From Saprospiraceae bacterium (GTDB lineage Bacteria > Bacteroidota > Bacteroidia > Chitinophagales > Saprospiraceae): DNA of 64,000 nucleotides. Both the position numbers and the translations under genes were made by a program. The notes under the pieces were generated by a model. It worked only from the letters and a program-made list of their open reading frames with translations, made no database searches and had not been told where the DNA came from. Positions within the stretch are counted from its first letter, which is position 1, and each line of letters begins with the position of its first letter. The stretch spans positions 1 to 64,000 of the forward strand of contig JADJYH010000007.1 of NCBI GenBank assembly GCA_016719855.1, written 5' to 3'. Positions 9,794-19,171 of this stretch are shown piece after piece.

Positions 9794-11539
9794 ATGAAAA
9801 GTTATCTGAAAATGCTCGCCGTTTTGATTTGGGTGGTGCTGCCGCTTTTGGCCTTCGCCCAAACAGAACAGGAACTGCTGGCGCAACTGCTCGAAGAGGA
9901 GCAAAGCAGCGTGGAGGCATTGGCCCTCTACCCTAAATCCACGAGGATGGCCATTCTGGAAGCGGCCAAGTACCCCGAGGCGCTCATCAAAATGGAAAGC
10001 CTGCAAAGCAGGACAAGCGCTGCGTTTAAATCGCTCCTAGAAAAATATCCGAAAGAGTTGCAGGAGAAGGTCTGGGACCTCACGAGGTATCCCGGCCTGA
10101 TAGCCACCATCGTGGAGGGCGGCCCAAAATCGGGCATTGACTTCGACGTGGCCTTGCAGAATTTTCCACCGGAGATACTGCAACGGGCGAGGGAGCTGTC
10201 ATACGATCATTTCCCATTGCTCAGCGAAGTACACCGCCTCAACCGCCAGTGGGATGGGGCCTACCGGGAAATGGTGTCCATCTACTTGCCCGTGACGAGG
10301 GATGCCTTGCAGCAACTGACTGACCTGCCAGAAGTGCTCTCGCTGCTCACCGACAATATCCGCTTGACGGTGCTCGTGGGCGACCTCTACGAAAAGAACC
10401 CCGCTTGGCTGCTCCAACAAATGGACTCGCTCAACATCGTGGTGGCCGAGGCACGAACCAAGGAACTGGAAGCGTGGAAATCAAGCCTAGCGGCTAACCC
10501 ACAAGCCGAGGAGGAACTACAACAGTCGGCCCAGGCCTACGCCGACGAGTATGGCTATGATGACGAGTATTACAACTACGACGACGACCTCTACTACGAC
10601 GAGGAAGACCGGTACAGCACCCTCATTGAGTACCATTATTATCACTACAACTACCCCTACTGGTTTGGTTATCCGTACTGGTACCCGTACCCACGGTGGC
10701 GGCCTTACCCCTACTGGTACGATTGGGGATTTTATCGGGGGCCCGGCAACGTCATCGTCATCGTTGACCTGCCGTCCTACTGGTTCGTCAATTGGTATTT
10801 CTACGAGCCTTGGCACCACTACTACTACCCACACCTCTCCAGTTGTTATACCAACCACTACTACGGACACCGTGGCTCTTCCGGCAGCATCACCTCCAAT
10901 GTGAGGAACTGGCACAACCGCAACCGGGACATCGTGACCGACGAGTGGATGAACAGGGCCAGGACGGACGCCAACGCCTTCCGGGAGTACGGCAAGTTTG
11001 AGACGGAGCGGCAGCGGTACAACCAGGCGAACCCGTCCAAGGCGGCCACGCCGCAAGGCTATTTGGAAAAGAACCGCAAAAAGTACCCCGACCTTTCCGC
11101 CACCGTTGAGCGCAAAAAGGAACAAGAGCGCAATGCCCCTGCCCCGCCCATTGCGAAGCCAACCGAACAACCCAGACGGGAACCCACGAGACCGGACGTG
11201 CAGCCGCCCCGGAAAGAGCCTACAAAGCCGGAAGTGCAGCCACCCCGCAGGGAGCCTACAAAGCCGGACGTACAGCCGCCCCGCAGGGAGCCTACACAGC
11301 CCACCGTTCCTAAAAAGGAAGAACCGAAGCAGCGGCCAAAGATTGACCTCGGCAAGGTAGATCAGGCGCAAAAGCACCATCAGGACGCGTGGGAAAAGGA
11401 AAAGCGCCAAACTCCACAGCGCACCCAGCCCGAAAGGCCAAAGGTGCAGCCGCCAAAATTGAGCACACCAAAGCAAACGCAACCTAAAACTGCCCCCAGG
11501 GTTGAACGCCAACCGACCACGCCGAAAAAGAAGAATTGA
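9794..11539 (+). CDS. Secreted Tyr/Trp-rich protein with Pro-Arg repeat tail
   Basis: No family recognised. 581 residues with an N-terminal signal peptide (MKSYLKMLAVLIWVVLPLLAFA). Residues about 25-240 are helical and acidic. Residues about 245-360 form a striking block dominated by Tyr, Trp and Asp (EYGYDDEYYNYDDDLYYDEE, then YPYWFGYPYWYPYPRW). From about 455 the tail is basic and Pro-rich, with repeats of the type EPTKPDVQPPRR spelled by a 39-bp DNA repeat at about 11170-11300. The start ATG follows a hairpin. A small lipoprotein gene lies 50 bp downstream, probably in the same operon, and an ECF sigma gene is divergent upstream. The aromatic block and cationic tail suggest a surface, matrix or adhesive role, but this is inference from composition alone. 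Confidence 0.7.
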   Translation: MKSYLKMLAVLIWVVLPLLAFAQTEQELLAQLLEEEQSSVEALALYPKSTRMAILEAAKYPEALIKMESLQSRTSAAFKSLLEKYPKELQEKVWDLTRYPGLIATIVEGGPKSGIDFDVALQNFPPEILQRARELSYDHFPLLSEVHRLNRQWDGAYREMVSIYLPVTRDALQQLTDLPEVLSLLTDNIRLTVLVGDLYEKNPAWLLQQMDSLNIVVAEARTKELEAWKSSLAANPQAEEELQQSAQAYADEYGYDDEYYNYDDDLYYDEEDRYSTLIEYHYYHYNYPYWFGYPYWYPYPRWRPYPYWYDWGFYRGPGNVIVIVDLPSYWFVNWYFYEPWHHYYYPHLSSCYTNHYYGHRGSSGSITSNVRNWHNRNRDIVTDEWMNRARTDANAFREYGKFETERQRYNQANPSKAATPQGYLEKNRKKYPDLSATVERKKEQERNAPAPPIAKPTEQPRREPTRPDVQPPRKEPTKPEVQPPRREPTKPDVQPPRREPTQPTVPKKEEPKQRPKIDLGKVDQAQKHHQDAWEKEKRQTPQRTQPERPKVQPPKLSTPKQTQPKTAPRVERQPTTPKKKN

Positions 11540-11589
11540 CGCAGTGCGAAGCTTGACGGGCAATCTTCCGGAGGCAAAAAACATTTGCC

Positions 11590-12162
11590 ATGAAAAAGCT
11601 AATTTTCTTACTGGCCATCTTATTCGCTGTCAGCCAGTCCTCCTGTGACCTGCTTGGCATTGGGGAGGACAAAGTATGCGGCGACAAACGAGAAGGCTAT
11701 TTCTACCGAACATCCCACGGCACGGGCTTTTTCGCTGACCCCGCAGTGGATTACACCCTTGACCGAAATTACACTCCCGGTGGGGAAGGCTACCGCTCCA
11801 CGTTGATTTTGGAGAAATGGGTGCAGCACGTCTGCCCCGATAAACACGTGAAGGTCAAGTGCAGCGTGAGTGCCAATATCGAGGGCGACTTCAACGTGTC
11901 GTCGAAGGGCTATTGGTATTTTTTCTATGAGGAACCATTGACGTTGAACATCGGCAACGACGGCGTTTCGAGGACGTGGGAGGGCAACGGCGAGATTGGA
12001 CTCAAACAGGTCTATGGCGACGCTGGCGAAGGCGAGTTTAGTTTGCAAGCCACCATCGACTTCCCCTATCAGGGCAGCTTTGAGGCCGATACGATGTACC
12101 TCTTCAACAAACTCCAAAACGTGACGCTGGAGGCGGAGTATTACGATGTGAAGAATAAATGA
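11590..12162 (+). CDS. Putative lipoprotein
   Basis: A 190-residue exported protein. The N-terminus MKKLIFLLAILFAVSQSSCD has a hydrophobic stretch ending in SSC, a weak lipobox. The rest is beta-rich (TLILEKWVQHVCPDKHVKVK, DFPYQGSFEADTMYLF) with no family recognised. It lies 50 bp after the Tyr-rich gene on the same strand and is likely co-expressed. The last residues are followed by a heptamer repeat array and a MITE-like element. Confidence 0.7.
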   Translation: MKKLIFLLAILFAVSQSSCDLLGIGEDKVCGDKREGYFYRTSHGTGFFADPAVDYTLDRNYTPGGEGYRSTLILEKWVQHVCPDKHVKVKCSVSANIEGDFNVSSKGYWYFFYEEPLTLNIGNDGVSRTWEGNGEIGLKQVYGDAGEGEFSLQATIDFPYQGSFEADTMYLFNKLQNVTLEAEYYDVKNK

Positions 12163-12191
12163 AAAGGGTTGTCTTAATCAATGGTTCGTGA

Positions 12192-12340
12192 AGGTTTCAA
12201 GTTTCGGGTTTCACGGGGTTTCCTGCTAATTTGAGAATGAATGGCATTATTGAAATGGCTTTTTTGGCAAATCAACCTTGTCAAAAATGATGTAAGCAGA
12301 CTTTTCCCTGAAACTTGAAACCAAAAACCTCACGAACCAT
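12192..12340. repeat. Heptamer repeat array with inverted partner
   Basis: 12192-12222 is a degenerate 7-nt array built on GTTTC (AGGTTTC AAGTTTC type). 12308-12340 carries the inverted version (TGAAACT TGAAACC type). Both arms also share ATGGTTCGTGA and its complement, so the region can fold into a long hairpin. No ORF. Confidence 0.6.
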
Positions 12341-12342
12341 TG

Positions 12343-12515
12343 TTATACTCTGCACTAATGGGTTTTGTGCAAATCAAAAATTATGCACCGCTGCCCCTCC
12401 TCGCCGTCCCGAACAGCGGGACAGGCTCTTCGGCGGCTCTTCGGGGAGAGGGTCTTTTTTGGGGCGTTCCGCCCCAAACCCCTATTTGCACAAAACCTAT
12501 TAGCGTGAACTATAA
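12343..12515. repeat. MITE-like palindromic element, copy 3
   Basis: About 173 bp. The left end TTATACTCTGCACTAATGGG runs into TTTTGTGCAAAT. The right end ATTTGCACAAAACCTATTAG, then CGTGAACTATAA, is the inverted copy. The interior has the same GC palindromes as copy 2 (GGGGCGTTCCGCCCC). It directly abuts the heptamer hairpin on its left. Confidence 0.78.
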
Positions 12516-12701
12516 TAATGATAAAGCCGCTGGGGAATACCCATCGGCTTTTGTATTCACCTTTCTTCTTCTTAACAAAACATGAATTCGTGGATTGAAT
12601 CGCTCCATCGGGCGGAAATCCTACCGGCAGTCAGGTTTATAGCAATGGTTAAAAAACCATCGATTTGGCGAGCCGTTAGGATTGAGCATTATTTGAGAAT
12701 A

Positions 12702-12857
12702 ATCGTCCCATCAGGACGGCATCTTGTAGCATTGGCAAATTAGCCTCGTTCCCCGTTCCATCGCAACGGTATCTCATACCGACAGATACCGTTCCGATGG
12801 AACGGTTGAACGCTGGTTGGACATTTTTCTACAAAGATGCCGTCCCGCTGGGACGAG
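12702..12857. repeat. Nested palindrome A with CTACAAAGAT motif
   Basis: The outer arms are 12702-12729 (TCGTCCCATCAGGACGGCAT, then CTTGTAG) and 12829-12857 (CTACAAAGATGCCGTCCCGC, then TGGGACGA). An inner palindrome of 22 bp per arm lies at 12753-12774 and 12784-12805 (CCGTTCCATCG type). Non-coding. The rest of 12516-12966 shows no gene. Confidence 0.65.
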
Positions 12858-12966
12858 AATTATGACTTATCTACGCTCGACCCTAGAGTCGGAGAAGAAA
12901 GAATCTTTTTGAATTATCCGCAAATTGGGTTGCAAATTTCAATGGTTTTGCCACAGGCACCATTTT

Positions 12967-13752
12967 TCAATGCACCCCGTTCGTGGCAAGCTGGGTCGTG
13001 CCCATATTTGCCAATGCCGCTTGAAGGTCGGCGGTGGTAGGGGAGGGTGGTGCTTCAACCAGTTTAGCGTTGATGGCGGCCAATTCCTCCTCGATGGACT
13101 GTGAGGGCATATCGTGCAGCTTGCGGGCCAGGTAGTAGGCAGAAACAAAATCCGGGAATGCCACCTTGCGGTTGCGCACGGCCAGGTCGAGGGTGGCCGT
13201 CAGGAAGTAGTCCATCTCCTCAAACGCCGTTTCTTGTTGGTCGTTGAGCAGCACACGGGCATCAATGGCGCTGCGGGGCGAGCCAATCATATCGTTCAAG
13301 CTGGTCAGCAGCGTTTCGATGGACGTGAGCTGGGCGGCGGTCACGCCGAAAGGCACCAAAGTGGCCGGAATGATGGCCTTGGCGGCATTCAGTATCTTCC
13401 AGAAGCGCTGAAGCTGGGTGACCTCAATACCGTCACGAAGTTCGGACATGTTAGCGGTCAGCTTGCCCGCCAGCACCATGTCCGAAACGGAAGCGGCATA
13501 GAGCGACAGTCCGTCGCACACGGCCAACAATTGGTTCGATACTTCCTCCATCTTCTTGTTCTTCAATGCAGTGTTGGGCTTGGTGTCCTTGACCTCGGGC
13601 ACATAAATTTCGTCAAGGGCGGTGAGCTTTGTATCCAAATCCGCCTTTGCATCCGTCAGCACCTGGGTGCTGGCTACTGCGATGGGGTTTTCTACCAATA
13701 CTTTCTGGATGCGGTGGTAAGCCAGGTACTTGATGGCCAAGGTCTTTTTCAT
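12967..13752 (-). CDS. Conserved helical protein of unknown function
   Basis: A 261-residue protein, predicted almost entirely alpha-helical, Ala/Leu-rich, with no signal peptide or membrane segment. No family recognised. The N-terminus MKKTLAIKYLAYHRIQKVL follows a plausible ribosome site (AAGGAA-like). A perfect TAnnTTTG (TACATTTG) lies about 70 bp upstream at 13820-13827, but without a well-spaced TTG partner. It stands alone, between repeats and the start of the defence island. Confidence 0.6.
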   Translation of the reverse strand: MKKTLAIKYLAYHRIQKVLVENPIAVASTQVLTDAKADLDTKLTALDEIYVPEVKDTKPNTALKNKKMEEVSNQLLAVCDGLSLYAASVSDMVLAGKLTANMSELRDGIEVTQLQRFWKILNAAKAIIPATLVPFGVTAAQLTSIETLLTSLNDMIGSPRSAIDARVLLNDQQETAFEEMDYFLTATLDLAVRNRKVAFPDFVSAYYLARKLHDMPSQSIEEELAAINAKLVEAPPSPTTADLQAALANMGTTQLATNGVH

Positions 13753-14382
13753 TCGGAAGGAATTTTAGTTTGCCTTTCGGGCAAGATGAATTAATAATTT
13801 TTATATTCAATATTGATGCCAAATGTATTCCGCTCAACAATTGATTTGCTTCAAAACCAAGGTGTTTTTTTAATCCTCACCTGACAAAATGGCCTCTTCG
13901 CATGTCAAAAAAACCGACTCACAAGCCTTTTTTAAGGCTTCGATGCCTTTGGACGAGACGACGAAGGGTTTTACGCACCTTAGGAATGAGGTTTTGATAC
14001 TCACTGATGTTATTTTATTCCTTCGGCCATATAGTATTTGGCTGCGATGGGCTAAAACGAGGCTGCTTTGTACATTGTATGTTGGGACTTGGCGGTGGAT
14101 ACGAGCCTAGAGAAGCTGGTTGCTTTTCACTGGAAACTGAACAGCGAGGCATGGAAGGCCACCGGGGAAGCCTAACTGCTGGTTTTGAAGCCGAAAATGG
14201 GAAAGCACCACAAGAATGAGCAAAAATCAGCATGGGTGGGCTTTATTTTCAGGTGTTTCGCTATCTTGCGGCGCACAAACAACCAAATGCATGATACCCA
14301 CAAATAGCCCATTCAAGCAAATGACAAACCGAAACGTACAAGTCGAGAAAACCAAAGCCAATGGAATGAAAAGTCACCTCCA
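13753..14382. other. Intergenic region with no supported gene
   Basis: About 630 bp. Short ORFs here lack ribosome sites and coding character. One open stretch at about 14073-14176 (reading WDLAVDTSLEKLVAFHWKL) looks protein-like and could be a remnant of a lost gene, but no family is recognised. The region marks the left border of the defence island. Confidence 0.5.
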
Positions 14383-16445
14383 ATGATAGATAACCTAAAT
14401 GCCCTCCTCGACATCATCGAAAGGTTCCTGCTTGGATTAGGGGTGCCGGAGTTTTTGGTCAATATCATTTTGTTCCTGCTAGCTGGCTTGGTCATTGGAG
14501 GGCTAGTGGTTTACATTGCCCACTGGCTCATCTCCAAACTCCTCTTCTGGAACAACCGCCGCCGCCTCAGCCGTGACCTGCACCCCTTCTATACCAAGGC
14601 CGAGATAGACAAGGCCACCCGCTACTATATCCCCACCAAGTACCAGGACACCGCCTCCTCGCAGGCCGACGAACCCAGCCGAAGCTTCATAGACTCGCCC
14701 AAAGCGAAGCTGATACCGATGATGCTGAAAACCGCCTTCCAGCAGGATGACAGCCGCTACTACCTCATCCTCGCCGACTCCGGCATGGGCAAGACGACTT
14801 TTATGATGAACCTCTTCCTCGCCTACAAAAACCAGAGGCCTTGGAAGCAAAAGCACGGCATCCGGCTGCTGCCCTTGGGTCACCCACAGACCTTGGCGGA
14901 GGTGGAGAAAATAACCAACCCCGAACACACCATCCTGCTGCTGGATGCCCTCGACGAGGACGTGGAAGCGGTAAAGGACTACAAAAAGCGCCTTGGTAAG
15001 ATACTGGACAAGACTTGGAAGTTTCGGGAGGTGGTGATTACCTGCCGTACCCAGTTCTTCCCTAGTGACGATGAAGAACCAAATAAGACAGGACTTGAAC
15101 TGTATGGGACAGAAGGAGGGAGCATTCTTTCCGTAAAGTTTACGTTTCTGCTTTTACTAACAAGGACATCAACGGCTACCTGCGCAAGCGCTTTCAAATT
15201 CTGGCAATGGAAAGACCGCAGCAAAGCAAAACGAATCGTCCTAACTAGTCCAAACATAATGGTGCGACCGATGTTGTTGTCACACATAAAAGATTTGGTA
15301 AGTAAGGAACGAGAATATGAATACAGCTTTCAGATTTATGAAGCGTTGACTCAGAAATGGGCTGAAAGAGAATCGAACAAACCAGGGATTGGAAAGAAAT
15401 ATGGGAGCAAAGAAACTTATCAAAAAATTTTGTTAGAATTTTCTCATGCACTAGCAATAGACCTTTACACTAACCGTAACACAAACGGAGAATGGATGTC
15501 GTTTCACATGAATAGAAAAATCATTTCTATTTCAGGATTACAAATAAATGAAATATTTGAAACTTGGTCTGAAACAGATTGGCGAAGCCGTTCGTTGCTA
15601 GTTCGAAGCTCAAACAATTTTTACAATTTCTCCCATAAGTCTATTCTTGAATTTTTCCTAGCAAAAGAGGCATTTAACAACAATACATTTTTAAAAAGAT
15701 AAACTTCAAAGACATAGATACTACTAAAATGTTTGTTTGTGAAATGTTTGAAAATAAAATCTTAAACAGAGGTCATGGTCATTATTCATTCAAAAAAATA
15801 AATGCTGAATTTCCTTTATTTAATTATAATAGAAAATCAAGCAATGAAATCCACTCCCTCACACTTAAAGACATTGACAGTAGCACTCTAGAACAAATTC
15901 CTTATTTAAGGCTACATTCTCTTAAAAATCTGGCAACCTATAATAAATCTTTTTACTCAAATCTCTATTCATTATACGTAGTCCTCTATCTATTATGGAA
16001 ATTAGTTTCTAATTCAAAAGCAATAGAAGCTCAAGAAGCTTGCGCAATTGAAAAATTGCTCACTATTTTTGAAAATTCAGAATTATTAGCTCTTAAAGAA
16101 AAACTAGATATTTTTTCACTGTTGCGTGAAATCAAATTAAGAACTGAAATAAGTCTAACACAAAACACAAATCCATCTACTAACTTACACATCACAAACT
16201 CAGAGCAAACATTAAACAAAAATTACTTTGAAATTGAGGAGAAAAAGCATCATTTAAAAATGCTTGACTTATTATTTCATATAGAAGACCAAGAGAAATA
16301 TGATTTAAAAAGATTGAGAGAATGGATAGAGGGGTTAAATCTGGAAAGGGATTGGGTACTTAAATCATTGAACGATACCAATACCTTCATCGCCCAATGC
16401 CAAGCCCTTCAAGCCGCCCTCCCTAACGTAAAAATCTACTACTAA
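14383..16445 (+). CDS. Membrane-anchored NACHT (STAND) NTPase, candidate anti-phage protein
   Basis: Rebuilt as one protein of about 687 residues from frames broken by three homopolymer indels. A transmembrane segment (about 24-55, NIILFLLAGLVIGGLVVYIA) is followed by a basic stretch. The NACHT core has Walker A ILADSGMGKTTF (129-140), Walker B HTILLLDALDED (182-193) and the sensor block FREVVITCRTQFFPSDD. The NACHT C-terminal signature NFYNFSHKSILEFFLAKEAF is near 425. The indels are GGG for GGGG at 15118, AAAA for AAA at 15228, and AAAAA for AAAAAA at 15693; correcting them restores RKVYVSAFTNKDINGYLRK and joins the C-terminal part (KMFVCEMFENKILNRG). Bacterial NACHT proteins sense phage and trigger cell death or membrane damage. 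It is 12 bp from hsdM. The C-terminal sensor region is AT-richer than its surroundings and has no recognised repeats. Confidence 0.8.
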
Positions 16446-16457
16446 CAACCACCATCA

Positions 16458-18064
16458 ATGTCCGAATCACACAAAAAACAACTCGAAACCCAACTCTGGA
16501 ACATCGCCGACACCCTGCGGGGCAAGATGGACGCCGATGAGTTCCGGGACTATATCCTCGGCTTTATGTTCTACAAGTACCTATCGGAGCGGATGCTCGA
16601 TTTTGCGGACTTGCAGTTGCAGGGCGAGGCCGTGCAGTACGAAGACCTTGACGAAAGCACCGAAGACGGCCAGCTCTACCTTTCGGAAATGGGCAAGCTC
16701 GCCCTCCAAGAACTCGGCTATTTCCTCAAGCCCTCCGAACTGTTTACCAGCATCGTGCGGCGGGGGAGCTTGGCGGATGCGGATGCAGAAGACGAGGACG
16801 AGGGGGGACGACGAAACGCCCAAGGAGAATTTTATCCTCGGCGATTTGGCGAAAATCCTGAAAAGCGTGGAGACCAGCACGATGGGCACGGAGAGCGAAC
16901 AGGATTTTATCAACCTGTTCGAGGACCTGAACCTGAACTCCACGAAGCTGGGCCGGACGCCGGAGGCCCGCAACAAAATCATCGTGAAGGTGCTGAACCA
17001 CCTCGCCAAGATTGACTTCGAGCTGCACGATGCCGACTCCGACGTGCTGGGCGATGCCTACGAATACCTTATCGGCAAATTTGCCAGCGGGGCGGGCAAG
17101 AAGGCCGGGGAGTTCTACACCCCGCAGGAGGTGAGCAAGGTGCTGGCCAAAATCGTGACCACGGGCAAGACCCGCCTCCGCTCCGTGTACGACCCTACCT
17201 GCGGCTCCGGCTCGCTGCTGCTGCGGGTGGCACGGGAGGTGAAGGACGTGGCCGACTTCTACGGGCAGGAGCTGAACCGCACCACCTACAACCTCGCCCG
17301 CATGAACATGATACTGCACGGGGTGCATTACCGCAAGTTCGACCTGCGGCAGGAGGACACGCTCCAGTCCCCGCAGCACCGTGACCTCCGCTTCGAGGCC
17401 GTTGTGGCCAATCCGCCGTTCTCGGCCAACTGGTCGGCGAGCCGGGTCTTCATGACCGACGACCGCTTCAGCCAGTACGGGGTGCTGGCCCCAGTTCCAA
17501 GGCCGATTTCGCCTTCGTGCAGCACATGGTCTATCACCTCGACGACACGGGCACGATGGCCTGCGTGCTGCCCCACGGCGTGCTGTTCCGGGGCGGCTCG
17601 GAGGCGCAGATACGCCGCTACCTCATCGAGAGCCGCAACTGGGTGGACGCCATCATCGGGCTGCCCGCCAATATCTTCTACGGCACCAGCATCCGACCTG
17701 CATCCTCGTGCTGAAAAAATGCCGGGAAAAACCCGACGGCATCCTCTTCATAGATGCCAGCCAACACTACCTCAAGGACAAGAACCGAAACCGCCTGCGG
17801 GATGAGGACATCGAGCGCATCGTGCAGACCTACCGCAGCCGCCAAACACTGGAGAAGTACAGTTACCTGGCCCCGCTGAGCGAGGTGGCGGAGAACGACT
17901 ACAACCTGAACATCCCCCGCTATGTGGACACTTTCGAGGAGGAGGCCGCCGTGGACCTGAACGCTGTGGCCGCCGAACTTCGCCAACTCGAAGCCGATAT
18001 GAAGGCGACGGATGCGGAGATAGCGGGGTTTTGTGGGGAATTGGGGATTGATGCGCCGTGGTAG
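16458..18064 (+). CDS. hsdM: Type I restriction-modification DNA methyltransferase subunit HsdM
   Basis: N6-adenine methyltransferase subunit of a type I R-M complex, about 535 residues when rebuilt, normal for HsdM. The N-terminal HsdM_N helical region is LWNIADTLRGKMDADEFRDY. The catalytic core has the AdoMet motif DPTCGSGSLLLRV and the catalytic NPPF motif (VVANPPFSANW). The C-terminal part ends FCGELGIDAPW. Three homopolymer indels break it: G6 for G5 at 16802, C4 for C5 at 17489, and CC for CCC at 17693. Correcting each restores an uninterrupted family sequence (for example LAPSSKADFAFVQHMVYH and GTSIPTCILVLKK). So the gene is probably intact in the cell. It heads an hsdM-hsdS-ATPase-DUF4276-hsdR cluster. 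It would work with HsdS, but the hsdS gene here is interrupted. Confidence 0.9.
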
Positions 18065-18069
18065 CGAAG

Positions 18070-18184
18070 GATTGGAAAGCCCGACGCAGGAGGGATTTCT
18101 AAGCCCTGACCGGGTTGGCTTCGGATAAATGGCTTCGGAACTTCGGGGCTTCGGGCTTAGAAATCCCTATCGGGCTTTCCAATC
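18070..18184. repeat. Long inverted repeat between hsdM and hsdS
   Basis: The left arm 18070-18106 (ATTGGAAAGCCCGACG, then AGGGATTTCTAAGCCC) pairs with the right arm 18154-18184 (GGCTTAGAAATCCCTATCGG, then GCTTTCCAAT). The spacer repeats GGCTTCGG. An RNA copy would form a strong hairpin ahead of the hsdS start. Confidence 0.6.
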
Positions 18185-19171
18185 CCTGCTTCGTCGGGAT
18201 TATCAAAAAATGAATGCTAAAAAACAACCAGCAATGAGCAAGCAAGCAGATGGAAAGGTGCCGGGGTTGAGGTTTCCGGGGTTTGAGGGGGAATGGGAAA
18301 TAAAACAAATTTTAAACTTTGCTCCGCTCCAAAGGGGCTTTGACTTACCAGTAAATCAAATTGTGGAGGGTGAATTTCCTGTTGTATTTTCAAATGGAAT
18401 ATTGAAAAGTCACAATGCATTTGTAGCCAAGGCCCCAGGAGTCGTAACCGGACGTTCTGGAACAATAGGAAAGGTAACATACGTAGACAAAGACTATTGG
18501 CCACATAACACCTCATTATGGGTTACAGACTTTAAAAACAATTTCCCAAAATTCGTTTACTACTTTTATATAAATCTAAATCTACAAGAATTTTCAACTG
18601 GTTCTGGTGTCCCAACTTTAAATAGAAATGACATTCACGTTTTAAAAAGATACGTTCCATCATTCTTAGAACAACAAAAAATCGCCACCTTCCTTAGCGC
18701 CATTGACACGAAGCTGCAACAACTGGCCCGCAAAAAGGCCCTGCTGGAGCAGTACAAAAAAGGGGTGATGCAGCAGTTGTTCAGCCAGCAGTTGCGGTTT
18801 AAGGGGGAGAAGGGGGAGGAGTTTCCGGCGTGGGAGGAGAAGCGACTGGGGGATTTTTTGATTCCAACGTTTCGGGCTATTGATAAACCAAATGGGCTTT
18901 ATTTGGCGATAGGAATTAGAAGCCATTGCAAAGGGACATTTCAAAAACTTGAAGCAGACCCAGAGAAAAATGCAATGGACACGCTGTACGAAGTTAAAGA
19001 AAACGACCTTATCGTAAATATCACTTTTGCATGGGAAGGAGCAATTGCTATGGTTAAAAAAGAAGACGATGGTGGGCTTGTTTCACATCGCTTCCCGACT
19101 TATACTTTTAATCGTGGTGTTGTCATCGGCGAGTTTTTCCAATACGTGTATCCTCAGAAGCGATTTAGGCT

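Noticed and set aside
12650..12870. Possible CRISPR array from repeated GTCCC/GGGAC pieces
   Set aside because: There are only nested inverted repeats, with no evenly spaced direct repeats, spacers or cas genes.
13889..14219. Two 70-codon frames before the NACHT gene
   Set aside because: No ribosome site, atypical composition and overlapping frames; at most a remnant.
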